A stretch of DNA of 22,142 nucleotides, taken from contig NW_004797276.1 in the NCBI RefSeq assembly GCF_000002075.1, positions 2,600,491 through 2,622,632 of the forward strand, written 5' to 3'. The notes under the pieces are model-generated. The model saw nothing but the letters and a program-made list of their open reading frames with translations, was not told the DNA's origin and did no database searches. The translations under genes were made by a program, and so were the position numbers. This document shows, one piece after another, positions 1-10,113 of this stretch (its first letter is position 1; each line of letters starts with the position of its first letter). Source of the DNA: Aplysia californica. Lineage: Eukaryota; Mollusca; Gastropoda; Aplysiida; Aplysiidae.

Positions 1-53
<53 letters not shown>

Positions 54-160
54 TTCATCATCATCAACAACAACACCACCACTGCTAGTAATAGTAGTGG
101 CAGCAACAAAATCAAAAACAGTAACAGCAGCAGCAGCAGCAGCAACAACAAACAGCATAA
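1..160. repeat. (ATC)n microsatellite grading into CAA/CAG repeats
   Basis: The window opens inside a nearly pure (TCA/ATC)n tract of about 65 bases with one interruption. It is followed by CAACAACAACACC-type triplets and a short (CAG)n run near 121-145. It is simple sequence with no sign of coding. The tract is cut by the window edge, so its full length is unknown. Confidence 0.95.
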
Positions 161-751
161 GTTGCAGGGAGAGCGGATGGATCAGTACCAGTCACAACAG
201 CGGTAGAAGTGCCACAAACAAAATTCTTCTCCTCTCCACCCACTAGTTATAGTAAAAAGGTTATTGGAAGAAACAGGGTCTGTTTTGATCTCGTTATCAT
301 TAAAGAGGAACAGAGTAAAGGCACAGAGAATTGATAATAATCAGGACTGCTTTATTCTTTGTGGGCCCAAAACAATCCAGCTTACATATTATCAAAACAA
401 ACTTTTCCAATCGGAGCAGCCTGTAGAAAAAGGGGACTATTTTGGAATAATAATATTATCATATTAGGCCTAAAATGGTCCACGGCCAAGGACAACTTAT
501 ATAATATCCACCTTACAATGAATAAGATTGTTGGAGGCAGACCCAATTGTGCAACTTCTCAACTCTGAAGCAGGACTGGTGTTTTCCCCTTTTCCCTGAT
601 CTTTTATTTTAAGTTTCAGTCTAGATCTACTAGTCAACACGTCAAAGAAATTGTTTAAAAAATTTTAAAACTATAAAGTAAAACAACAAGCATCATGGAG
701 TTCAGCCGTGAGGGGAAATATACATATTTATATATATTTATATAATCATAT
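161..751. other. geneless stretch, no recognised feature
   Basis: AT-rich sequence containing two short overlapping open frames (264-467 and 359-568) that resemble no protein I know. One TAGGCCTA octamer lies near 466. An AT-rich run (tatatatttatataatcata) lies just upstream of the SINE head. I see nothing else. Confidence 0.5.
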
Positions 752-830
752 GGGGGCTCTCGTGGCCTAGAGGTTAAGGTGTTTCATTCAAAGGTCCCGG
801 GTTCGAATCCGGATAGCGACTGAAAATTTT
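752..830 (+). repeat. tRNA-derived SINE head
   Basis: A pol III-type internal promoter is visible. The A box TGGCCTAGAGG at 763-773 fits TRGYNNARNNG exactly, and the B box GGTTCGAATCC at 800-810 is perfect. Spacing is typical of a tRNA. The 5' end (gggggctctcg) does not pair with the sequence after the T-arm (ggatagcgac), so no acceptor stem forms and this is not a working tRNA gene. A tRNA-unrelated body probably continues downstream, perhaps to about 1110, but I cannot fix its 3' end or target duplication. The head resembles the widespread GTGGYCTAGWGGTTAAGG class of animal SINEs. The open frames at 837-1151 (minus) and 901-1113 (plus) would lie in this body and are not genes. Confidence 0.7.
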
Positions 831-1964
831 TCTTCTCTAAAATTGTCTCCTTTCACCTCCTTTCCTGCTCTCTAACAACAATGTAGGCCTACATGTACTG
901 TTGTCTGCTTTCGTCCCCACTTTCTGCTCCCACCACTTTACCTCCTTTGCCCCATCCTCTGGGCCTCTGACTCTTTCTGCAGCGTCTCCTTGGCTCATAT
1001 GCTGTCTTTCAGCTACACCCCTGATCTTAGGGCAGGAAAGATCTACACCTAGCCTTCTCGGACAAGAGCGAAAAATCTCGGAGGTCCCGGTTGCGCACGA
1101 GATTCCTTGGTAGTCCAAAATCGATATAGACTTCGGCCGCCACCCGGGCAAAATTCAAAATTTATAATTCCTATACCAACTGAACAAGTTTGGTGTGTGT
1201 GTCCCGCGTTCTCATATGACATTATGCAGTTGCGAGCGGGCGAAAAACACTTACAAATTAGAAGGAAAAAAATATTATTTAATTATATAGATCTAGATCT
1301 AGGCCTAATACGTTATATAATATAGATTTTTTAAAATATTATTATTAAATAAAAAATTAGACGATCTCACACGCTTTTCCGACAGCTGGAGCCTCAGTGT
1401 GGAATTCCTTCCAACTGCATTTGACCGCATTTATGTCTTATCTAAAAACACTAGGTACAGGCTGAAGTGAAAATTTTTGTTTGGGCTCTAAATTAAGTAC
1501 TGGGCTTCCCAATAACCAATAAGGGTAAAAAACAGAAACACAATATGATTTCACTGTCAATTTTCTGAATTCTTCAAATGCAAATAGTTCGACAGACCAA
1601 AATTCGCGCAAATTCTGTGCAGGGATTCTGGAAAAGATTGAATTGATACAACCTTGATATTTTAACACAGTGATTTTGTATATTATAGTAGTATATATAA
1701 TTACAGCCTGCCATTAATGCACTAAAGATTTACTTCCCTAAGTCTCATACTTTTCTTGTAACTGCTCTTTATGTGTCATATTCGATACTCAGACCAAAAA
1801 AAAATTGATCACAAATCAGAGTGATACTGTCAATTTTTTTTCACTGACAGAAAACTTCTTACAATATCACAATAATCTTTTAGTACGTTACAAACATATT
1901 ATCCAGAATTACAGTTATGCAAAGTGGGATTGGGCTGTGACATGTAGGGGCCTACTTTCAGAAA
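831..1964. other. possible SINE body, then geneless AT-rich DNA
   Basis: 831 to about 1110 is C/T-rich sequence that may be the body of the SINE. The rest is AT-rich with short chance frames (1107-1325, 1438-1668, 1805-1990) that I do not recognise. TAGGCCTA octamers occur near 883 and 1301, the latter beside a short AGATCTAG run. Confidence 0.45.
1957..1964. repeat. target-site duplication of the hAT element, left copy
   Basis: The 8-mer ttcagaaa directly abuts the left end CAGAGCTG. An identical 8-mer abuts the right end at 6847-6854. An 8-bp duplication is the hallmark of hAT insertion. Confidence 0.9.
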
Positions 1965-1972
1965 CAGAGCTG

Positions 1973-2120
1973 TTAAGTACTTTTAAATAGGTACTTAAGT
2001 ACAAATTTAAGTACAATCTAAAATATGTACTTAAGTACAGTAAAAGTACTTCCCTGTTAAATGTATTTGAATACAAGTACTTTTTAAAAATGTACAAGTA
2101 CTTTTGAGTACATTTTGAGC
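1973..2120. promoter_or_regulatory. left subterminal GTAC-rich region of the hAT element
   Basis: About a dozen GTAC cores in 150 bases, mostly as aagtac or gtactt, many forming small palindromes. The matching region on the right is 6675-6837. By analogy with hAT elements these are probably transposase binding sites. No binding data can be read from sequence. Confidence 0.6.
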
Positions 2121-3004
2121 ACTTTCTGCTAATATGCTAAAACACTTCAGAGCTAATGCAAAACTTCATATTGAATAACATATCTAGTATATTTGACAAA
2201 TTCGGCCATTTATTACTAATAATGTAAACAGTATACAAAGCGTTTGAATATATACACATTGAACGTAGGTGGAAATGGTCCGTGAAATTGAAAAAAAAAC
2301 AACCAACAAACAAAAAGACGCAACTAGTGGGTACGTGATATCATGAATAGAACTTGTTTGAGCAATACAATACGATCAAATGTAAGTCAGTCCTAGAGGT
2401 CGGAAAATAGGAAAAGTATCCAAATTGGAAAATGTAGAGACAAAGTTGCTCTAAGAAAAATATGAAATTGATGAAAATGCCAGCAAAAAAGAGTGCATTG
2501 AATTCTTCATTAACAAATCCTCAAGGAATCAAGGTAGCCTTAAGTACAAACCACACAAAAAAGGAAAAAAGAAATTTAGGTAGCCTAAAAAATTGTTAGA
2601 TTGATATACATTGAGAACTCAGTTTCAGTTTCAATTGATTATAATAGTGGTAAGACAGATTTTGGTCACACTGTGTAGTCTGTAGTCCACGGAGCCCACG
2701 GCAAACCAAAATAGGCCTACATGTAATTTCCTAGAGTCTAGTAAGTGTAGTGTAGCCAAAAATTATCTACTACAGTAGTCTCCGCCTTAGATCCCAGCGC
2801 TCGGGAGCAAGGGAAATACGGGATCTTAGTTTATGACATATGGCGAGCAAAGAGTGGTCAACCTTGATGACCAATCACAGTAGTATGGTGGCATGAGGCA
2901 TGCCATAATTTTATACCGTACACTCATTAGCATATCGTCTCGAGATCTTTATCTACGTTTATCCAGTTGCCCCTCCCCTTTACCGGTCCAAAAATTGTAG
3001 CCTT

Positions 3005-3102
3005 CACAGAATTCTACACTTATAGAAGCGGAACTCCCTCTTCGCGATCGCCGATTCGCTGTGAGGAATTGAAACTAAAACATGGCGGCCGGTTGAGGGC
3101 AC
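3005..3102 (+). repeat. left arm of an inverted repeat inside the hAT element
   Basis: The arm runs from cacagaattctacacttata through ggaact, tgtgaggaattgaa and aaaacatggcg to ttgagggcac. The same blocks in the same order occur on the opposite strand at 6083-6168, with a short gap in the middle. Weaker matches may extend it towards 3240. The open frame at 2967-3230 overlaps this arm and is not supported as a gene. Confidence 0.75.
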
Positions 3103-3319
3103 CTTTGGCTGCGCGCACAGCGAGGCTTCGCGTTGCTATGCACGCTGATGCTAGTGGTAGGGCTTGGAAGACACCCTACATCAGTATTTTAAAACTTTCT
3201 TCGAAGAGGAAATATAGTGAAATAGTCTAGTACATTTTTATTGCCTACAATATGTCATATTTGGCAATGTTACAATGTATTTGTATTGTTGGTTTGTTGT
3301 TTTTTTTTAAATGATGGGA

Positions 3320-3490
3320 TGGGATCTAGATCTAGATAGATCTAGATCTCTAGATATCTAGATCTATATCTAGATCTATTAAAGATCTTCACAATCACAA
3401 TACACTTGATAATAACACTAATTATGAACATTAATTCTGTTGGCAAAATATCTAGATATAGATCTAGTCTTGATTAGTACTAGATCTACG
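3320..3490. repeat. AGATCTAG-type microsatellite
   Basis: Degenerate tract of overlapping AGATCT and CTAGAT units, dense at 3325-3380 with scattered copies to about 3488. Similar tracts lie at 10923-10942, 11780-11925 and 13549-13690. The unit is self-complementary. Confidence 0.85.
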
Positions 3491-4139
3491 ATAAGGGGAC
3501 GCTGACAGTAACATGCTCACGACAATAATATTGTCATTAAACTTACGGCCATCCAAAGCAAGCAAAAGAGAACAATATAAGCCTTTTGTCCAATTTACTA
3601 GAAAGAGATAAATAAATTGAGCTTATATTGAGGAAATGTATTATTTCTCACTTTAAAAATTCATTTCTGTGTTTGCATCAGTAGTGTGTACATACAACAA
3701 CATTAACATTAACGTGTTTTGTTTAAAGCATGCGCGAGTCTAACAAATACAAGAGATTGGAGAATGTGTCGGTTGCACATAAAATACATAGGCCTATTGT
3801 ACATGCTGCCAAAAACACAAAAATGCAGAAAAGGCCTCAAAATATTGGTTTACACATAAAAGCCAATAATGCAAAACAAAGTAAACAAGACTGGAACTGG
3901 CATATGTTTCCTGAATATATGTTCAAAGTCATTTTCTGTGTGTTGGGAGTGTGATTTCTAATGCATGAATGATAGGCTCATTTAGATGTGATAATGAAGA
4001 AACTTGTGTCTACAGTCACAACAGAAGGAGTTCCATGGCGAGTGATCACTGGTCAAGGATTTCAGAGCTGTGTGCATTTTGAGAAAATGTATCCCCATAC
4101 CCTGGATCACATGTCGAGGGGATAGGCTTGTCCCCCTGT
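3491..4139. other. hAT interior, no recognised gene
   Basis: Filler between the AGATCTAG tract and the satellite array. The open frame at 3730-3954 (74 codons, rich in Lys and Asn) matches nothing I know and is probably chance. One TAGGCCTA octamer lies near 3789. Confidence 0.5.
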
Positions 4140-5150
4140 AATCCCCGCACACAGTAAACAAACACATATTTTTGAACACGAATAAGAAAAAATAAGTGGT
4201 CTCTTGTTACGGAACAAATTGAAGTCCTGTTTCAATTCGATTAATTGATAAAAGTGCGTATCGCAATGCGTTGGCCACCCCCTGCCCTATAGGACTATGC
4301 TATTTAATAAATACATTCGTCAGACCTGGAATCTTTAATGCCCGCACACAGTAAACAAACACACATTTTTGAACACGTATAAGAAAAAATAAGTGTTTTC
4401 TTGTTACGGATCAAATCGAAGTCCTGTTACAATTCAATTAATTGATAAAAGCGTGTATCGCAAGGCATCGGCTAACCCAGCACTATTACGCTATTTTACA
4501 AATACATTCGTCAGATCTGGAATCTTTAATCTTTAATTTTTAATCTCCGCACACAGTAAACAAACACACATTTTTGAACACGTATATAAGAAAAAATAAG
4601 TGTTGTCTTGTTACAGATCAAATCGAAGTCCTGTTACAATTCAATTAATTGATAAAAGCGCGTATCGCAAGGCATCGGCTAACCCAGCACTATTACGCTA
4701 TTTTATAAATACATTCGTCAGATCTGGAATCTTTAATTTTTAATTTTTAATCCCCGCACACTGTAAACAAACACACATTTTTGAACACGTATATATAAGA
4801 AAAAATAAGTGTTGTCTTGTTATGGATCAAATCGAAGTCCTGTTACAATTCAATTAATTGATAAAAGCGAGTATCGCAAGGCATCGGCTAACCCAGCACT
4901 ATTACGCTATTTTATAAATACATTCGTCAGATCTGGAATCTTTAATCTTTAATTTTTAATCCCCGCACACAGTAAACAAACACACATTCATGAACACGTA
5001 TAAAAAAATAAGTGGTCTCTTGTTATGGATCAAACTGAAGTCTAGTTACAATTCAATAATTGATAATAGTGCGCATTGCAATGCATTTGCTAACTCAGCA
5101 TTATACGCTATTTAATAATACATTCGTCAGATTTGGAATCTTAAATTATA
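4140..5150. repeat. tandem satellite, five units of about 205 bp
   Basis: The landmark gcacac(a/t)gtaaacaaacac recurs starting at 4147, 4344, 4549, 4756 and 4965, giving periods of 197, 205, 207 and 209. Each unit also carries a gaacacg block, a (a)taagtg block, caattaattgataaaa, a gcgtatcgcaa-type block, and cattcgtcagatctggaatc followed by a variable number of tttaat(c/t) steps. Units 2-4 look most alike, while the first and last are more diverged, as expected if unequal exchange homogenises the centre of an array. It lies wholly inside the hAT element. No coding is seen. Confidence 0.95.
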
Positions 5151-6082
5151 ATCATAATTATATGAGCCCACGCGTGGGAAGTGAAAGTGAAAGGAATTGA
5201 AAATGCTTTTAAAAACAATTATGAAAGTAACATAATTAAAGTAGGACTACATGTGCTTATAAAGGCCCAAAAAGGTGTATGGATGCGGAAATTAATGTTT
5301 CGGATGAAAATAATACGCTATCTCTACTACTGTAGCATGCAGTCAAAAATTTGATGCGCAACTTATTATCAAATATCTAGGCTACTGAACTATCAAACAC
5401 CTAGGTCTAGATTCTCCTACTTTTACATAATGACTTAGATCTATATCAATTCGTCTTAACCGATGAGTATTTTTTTCAAACATTTGCACACATCTATAGG
5501 TTCTATATTATTGTAGAAATTTCTTTAAAGAAAATTCTTTAATAAATACAAGCCCAATATTTAAAAAAAAATCCCAGTCAATGGTTTCTACAGATTTTTA
5601 AAAAGTTTATAGCTGGAGCTAAATCTCTTTTAAAAGCAAGTCCGTCCTTTTTTCTACTTCTGCTGGCGACATAAAGTTAATTATTGAACGCATGTTTTGA
5701 GAACATTAGTTAGATCTAGTGAAAAAATATGTTCAGTGTAAAACAAATTTCTTGTAACAAGTTTTGCTACTAAAAAATTACGTAGGCCATATGCGTATGC
5801 AAAATGTGTGTGGGAAGCTAGAAGTGCTGTGAACAATCCCATCCGTGTTACGATTTTTTCACAGTTCTGTAGATCTTATATTTATAAACTCTCTATGTCT
5901 GCTGTTTCTGTTGTTGCACCCAAAAACACAACAATTTAAAACCTTAATTCCAATCTCTAGTTGCACAGTGAATTCTGTAACTAAAAATTACAAACTGGAC
6001 AGTAAATGTTCCACTTTTCACTCGTTTGTAAAAGCCGCTATTGCTTTAAAAGCTATAGGGTTACTTCCGAAAACGATAAATC
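5151..6082. other. hAT interior, no recognised gene
   Basis: AT-rich sequence with no repeat that I can match within the window. The 132-codon open frame at 5845-6243 starts here and runs across the right inverted-repeat arm. It has no domain I recognise and is treated as chance. Confidence 0.5.
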
Positions 6083-6168
6083 GTGCCCTCAAGACGCCAT
6101 TGTTTTCGGTCTTCAATTCCTCACAGGTCACGTGGTACAGTTCCCGTTCTATAAGTGTAGAATTCTGT
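6083..6168 (-). repeat. right arm of the inverted repeat inside the hAT element
   Basis: The reverse complement of this segment matches 3005-3102 block by block (cacagaattctacacttata, ggaact, gtgaggaattgaa, aatggcg, ttgagggcac). It is about 12 bases shorter because of gaps in the middle. Confidence 0.75.
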
Positions 6169-6310
6169 GGTAGCCTTCCATCTCTGATTGAGTCCCCCTG
6201 CCCCTGTCGTTACGTACCATTACGCTGTGACCACGCCAATTAAAATCCAGGCTGTCTCGCAAATTCGGGAATAGAGAAACACTGAATTCAACTTCAATTA
6301 TCAGGGAAGA

Positions 6311-6467
6311 GTTCACAGTTCGATGTGATCCTGCCTGGAGCGAACTTGTAGGCCCTCCTCCCAGCGAGTGATGAAAGTTCAGGTGGCGAGCTCAGATGCG
6401 AGTGCGATGTTTGGGGAAAAGAAACGCCCATCGGTCAGTTCACACCTCGGTGTGATCCCGTCTGGGG
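6311..6467. repeat. spaced direct repeat of about 30 bp
   Basis: 6311-6340 and 6438-6467 share gttcaca..tcg.tgtgatcc.g.ctgg.g, with roughly three quarters of positions identical over 30. They lie in a GC-richer patch near the right end of the hAT element. The function is unknown, and it may be a remnant of an older tandem duplication of about 127 bp. Confidence 0.55.
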
Positions 6468-6674
6468 ATCATTTTAATCTCCTTGGGATCATTGTACCTT
6501 TTCATGGAGTTTTACAACGCTTGTGATCACATTCACGAGAGTGGATGATCTTTGACGCGACGGGCAGTTCTTTAATCTCAATTTTTAACTCTTGGTTGAT
6601 CGGCTGTGCCCGCCCGGGTGTTTGTTCCGTAAATTATGATCAGAAATGCCGGCACTTATTCTTTCATTAAGCTT

Positions 6675-6837
6675 CAAATGTACTCAAAATGTACTTTAAA
6701 AATACTCAAAAGTACTTTTATAAAAAGTATAAAAGTACAGTTAAAAGTACTGGTTCTCAAAATGTACCGGAGTACAGTAAAAGTACCAAAAATTGTAACG
6801 CAAGTACAAGTACCGGAGTACTTGTACTCCGTTACAA
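6675..6837. promoter_or_regulatory. right subterminal GTAC-rich region of the hAT element
   Basis: More than ten GTAC cores in about 160 bases, including the palindromic stretch gtaccggagtacttgtac near 6810-6828. It mirrors the left subterminal region in motif content. The nested open frames at 6636-6989 and 6689-6871 are translations of this repeat and are not genes. Confidence 0.6.
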
Positions 6838-6846
6838 CCAGCTCTG

Positions 6847-6854
6847 TTCAGAAA
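6847..6854. repeat. target-site duplication of the hAT element, right copy
   Basis: ttcagaaa immediately after the terminal CAGCTCTG, identical to 1957-1964. Confidence 0.9.
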
Positions 6855-7367
6855 TATTTCTGCACAGGTGAGCCACCCCCTAAGAAAATCATAGTTTTGA
6901 GAAAACTGAAAAAAAACAACAACAACGAATTCATACTGGTCTATTTCAACAAAATGTTCACAAACATGGCATATGCGAGCACTTTATAAAAGTTTTAGAC
7001 ACTTGAAAATATTTCCAATCGATAAAGCAGATTGCTCTACTAAAATAGTCCAAAATAGAAAAATTGGTTTTTGATACCAAGATCGAGTTTTTCTTACTGT
7101 CAGCTACTGCCTGCCGTGGGGTACCTTAAATCCTATTAACCTTATTACATACAATGTAGTTCTAGATCTCTAGTTTGATTCTTCTTCCAACAACAAAAAA
7201 ATGTGATCAGTAGGCCTAGCCACAGCCATTGTCTATCTGTGCATGTCATTTGTGTTCCTTGTCTTATTGCAGGTGTATTTGTTTATATGTTTTTGAAAGG
7301 AATGTTGTACCTTGAATGGTCCAGCTGAGTATTCATACACATTTAATTTGATTCTCCTTTCATTGCG
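6855..7367. other. geneless spacer between two transposons
   Basis: About 510 bases of AT-rich DNA joining the hAT element to the next TIR element. One TAGGCCTA octamer lies near 7212. I see no gene. Confidence 0.5.
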
Positions 7368-7370
7368 AAG

Positions 7371-7532
7371 TAGACTATGGGCTACTGGACCCCCCCCCCC
7401 CCCCCTGGGGATTTTTGCTCACTATGATTTTCTGAAAGAGCACACCCAGGACTTTGCACGCAAAAAAGTTTGCACCCAAATGTTGGCAATCTGCGGAGTT
7501 ATTGCCCCTGAATTGTCGAAAATTGAGCAAAT
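7371..7532 (+). repeat. left terminal inverted repeat of the 4-kb element
   Basis: Pairs with 11211-11403. It contains 16 consecutive C at 7390-7405, then tggggattttt. The inner part includes gagttattgcccc, a variant of the GGGCAATAACTC word common in molluscs. The open frame at 7312-7584 is only a translation of this repeat. Confidence 0.85.
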
Positions 7533-8057
7533 TAACTTTTTTTTAAAATTCACTTTTTTAGTTGACATTCTGATTTTCTTTTAATTGAGACTTAAGTTGG
7601 CGTTGTGGGTTAAATAAAAACAGTTATATTGAACATTTTGTGGTAGTTATTTACATAGCTTATAGAGAAAAAAATAATGTTTTAAGTCCGTTTTCTCTAA
7701 AAATTGAAAACAGCTGCACAAAGTTAGCGTAATATACTCCCTGCTGGGTATTACACAACAAAGGAAAAGCTACACATGCAAAACATTTAGTTCAACAGAA
7801 AATCAGTACAATGCAGAGTTACAGACAGGCCTTAGCAATGCAGATGGATATTGGCTATTTGTGTACATGATGTATTATATTGAGTTGTCTCGAACAAAGA
7901 AATTTATATAATTGACAAAAAGATTATATATAGCATCTAGAAATTAACTTGCATAGAGCATAATATGTAACAGAAGTGAGTTGCTTGGGTGCTAGTTATC
8001 CAAATGTTATACTGTAAGTCAGTTGATGTTGCATGTAAAGCCTTATTTAGATGCTTT
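7533..8057. other. 3' flank of the transposon gene, nothing else recognised
   Basis: AT-rich sequence between the left inverted repeat and the stop codon of the minus-strand gene. It probably holds that gene's former 3' untranslated region. I cannot point to a specific polyadenylation site. Confidence 0.4.
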
Positions 8058-10113
8058 CTATGTCATCAGTTCATCTTCACTGCTGTCACTTCCAGAATCT
8101 GAAATCTCATCTTCTTCATCACATATGATAGAGAAGATGGCATGCACGATCAGCAGTGTGTCTGCTTCCTCATGGCTGGAGGGTAACTCTGGAACAGGTC
8201 TTGAGTCTGTAGTCTTTCCATCACTGCTACTGAGGACAAAGCACTGTTGGTCACTGGCAAAGTATATTTCTCTGTTCAGCAACATCATTGCATAACAATC
8301 TTGTTGCCATACATAAAGTAAGAACTGTGTCAGTTGCCTTTTGTTTTCATTATTCATATGGAACACTTTGAAATCTTTGATACTCTGTTATCAAGGTGGG
8401 TTCCACCTTAGAATTGATAAAACACGGGTCAAGCTGTTTTTTTGGTATATGGATTGATCCTTACATTGTTCTGTCAACCTCTGGTGTCGGCTGGGGAATG
8501 TATGGCTGCTCTTTGATTTCTCGTATGACTAGTCCATGAGTTGAATGTGTGGATCCAGTTCCTGATAAAGTTTCCTCATTCAAGTCAAAATTGTCCAAAC
8601 AGAAGTGAGTGATGAGTTTGTTGCCAGGCATGATGGATGGGGGCAAACTACCTGAAGAAACATGTATACTGTCCCACATGGCAGTTTCCTCTTCTAAGAG
8701 AAATGAGTGGGATACAGAATGTCCATGCCGGTTTAAGATATTGATCAGCTGAGTGTTTCCTGTTGGATGACGGACACATATATACCAATCATAATATGTT
8801 AAGGCTTTTTCCATTCCCCTTTCGTCACATTGTAGCATATGTCCTGACCTGTAGAAACAACTCTCCTGTGGTATCTTGTTGACTGTGTTTTTCCATTCTT
8901 AGAGTAAAGAAAAGAAAGAAATATTGTAAATACTTGTGGAATCTGCAAAGTTTCTGTTCGCAGATCTGTGTCTGCTGAAAGCCAAGGTAACTTTTGACTT
9001 TCATTGCATCCATCAAGAACAGATCGTCGTATCACCTTTGCCACTTCTATAACAAGTCTCTCTTCAGAGGTTACATTTTCAAAGGCAACTCCGACAGCCT
9101 GCCCAGTCGAAATTTCATCAGAGTACTCGAGATCACTTGTCCCAGAATATCTCTGCCAGAAGTTGATCCTGGACTTGATGTGCTTCACAAGTTTCTCCTC
9201 AACTTATATGTCTTGTAGTACTTGTAAAACTCTAGATAATTTGTTTGCATGAAAGTGCAATACATCTCTTTCAAAAGACTAATCCTAACAAGAAGGGCCA
9301 GCGCAGTGACATGTTCTTCCACAAACTGACGGACGTGCTGAAAAGCCTTGGAGTGGGCTCCTCTGCAGCTGGAGCTTTCTTTCTTTCTTCAGCGTCTGCC
9401 TTTTCTTCTCCAGAACAGTATTTAGATGTAGAAGCTTGTGAACGTCGATCCTCCTTACGTGTGTTAGCTTTTCTACATGGTTCATGATACCATGCCTGTT
9501 GGGCAATGAGAACAGCATTTTCAATTTGGCCCCGAAGTTTTGAGTCAGATTTCCTGTTTACAGCTTCTTTTACAGAGGCTTCAGATGTTCTGGTAACACA
9601 TTTGACAAGTTTATGAACGTTCTTAGTTCCCTTGCTGTCATGTGTCCATTCAGTAGTCTTTTCACAGAAAAGGCATTGAATAGGCAAGAGGCGTGTTGAA
9701 AACGATTGCTTTACTTTTTTCCTAGTGGAGCAAGACCCTTCTTGTGCTGATTTGTCAGACTCTCCTGATGAATGCCTTTTTCTTGGACTCCTCAAATTGA
9801 TGAATGTACTGTAGCAGTAATCATGAAACCCATGTTGAGCAGAGTCAAACTCAGTCGGTTTTCTTTCACAAATTGAGGATAGTCTATCACTGTCAGTTTC
9901 TGCAAGGTACCGTTGGGTTTTTGATTTTTGAATGGTGTCCCAGCGTCTCTCAGTGAGAGGTTTTGTTTAATCATGGCCTTTGAAGTTACAGTTATGCACT
10001 GCACATGTCCTTTCTTCAAGCGGTTCTTTCTTTTGAGATTTTGACCTCTCTTTCTTTGATGTCAAGGGAACTGATTTCAGTTCTATCTTGCTTAATTTTG
10101 AACATTCCATTCA
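8058..10113 (-). pseudogene. decayed transposon-borne gene with zinc-binding modules and a PIN/FEN-like HEEADT motif
   Basis: Minus-strand pieces match, in order, a large family of uncharacterised, multicopy invertebrate proteins that I recognise from motif patterns. An ATG near 10113 opens MECSKLSKIELK. About 48 codons later there is an in-frame TAA, and the same frame then runs from about 9963 to 9271. That piece has two Cys/His modules: HDYCYSTF, and CLFCEK followed by YHEPCRK. The coding then changes frame to AFQHVRQFVEEH...LLKEMY...YKTYKLRR (about 9353-9192), then to the piece ending TGQDICYN (9194-8799), then to LINILNRHGHSVSH and DNFDLNEETLSG (8820-8461). After about 80 non-open bases comes FHMNNENKRQLTQFLL...SSHEEADT (8380-8058), ending in an acidic tail (ISDSGSDSSEDELMT). 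Relatives have, as I recall, some 200-300 residues between the EETLSG and NENK parts. These are missing here, as is the nuclease core after EEADT. Frame changes, a stop and the deletion make it a pseudogene. A few introns could explain some breaks, but I see no good splice sites. Confidence 0.7.

Larger units (their letters stand above)
1965..6846. mobile_element. non-autonomous hAT-type DNA transposon, 4,882 bp
   Basis: The left end starts CAGAGCTG (1965-1972) and the right end finishes CAGCTCTG (6839-6846), an 8-bp inverted repeat. Both ends are flanked by the perfect 8-bp direct repeat ttcagaaa. The subterminal regions (about 1973-2120 and 6675-6837) are packed with GTAC-centred words such as aagtac, gtacaagtact and ttttgagtac. 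Both arms share the phrase gtac-attttgag in inverted orientation. Clustered short motifs of this kind are typical hAT transposase binding sites. No open frame resembling a hAT transposase or BED zinc finger is present, so movement would have needed a transposase from elsewhere. The interior contains a five-unit satellite array (4140-5150), an inverted repeat (3005-3102 against 6083-6168) and AGATCTAG tracts. The exact duplication and intact ends suggest a fairly young insertion (inference). Confidence 0.9.

Noticed and set aside
752-822. Functional tRNA gene
   Set aside because: A and B boxes are good, but the acceptor stem does not pair and the anticodon arm is poor, so it is a SINE head.
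837-1151. Open frames on both strands downstream of the SINE head
   Set aside because: They lie in what is probably the SINE body, overlap each other on opposite strands and match no protein I know.
2967-3230. 87-codon + strand frame, Arg/Ala-rich
   Set aside because: Covers the left internal inverted-repeat arm. Its composition follows a GC-rich patch rather than a protein family.
4140-5150. CRISPR-like array
   Set aside because: Units are ~205 bp and similar throughout, without unique spacers, in a eukaryotic context. It is a satellite.
5845-6243. 132-codon open frame on the + strand inside the hAT element
   Set aside because: Longest + frame in the window, but it has no recognisable domain, crosses the right arm of an internal inverted repeat, and has no supporting splice or promoter signals. 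AT-rich repeats give such frames by chance.
1965-6846. hAT transposase or BED zinc finger inside the element
   Set aside because: Looked for in all frames. No open frame has suitable length or motifs, so the element is called non-autonomous.
8023-8295. Ser-rich + strand open frame
   Set aside because: Antisense to the HEEADT-containing segment; its Ser-richness reflects the acidic codons on the other strand.
9792-10019. Separate 75-codon minus-strand gene
   Set aside because: The family-like residues (HDYCYSTF and preceding) are in a different frame, continuous with the downstream piece of the decayed transposon gene. This open frame is a shadow.
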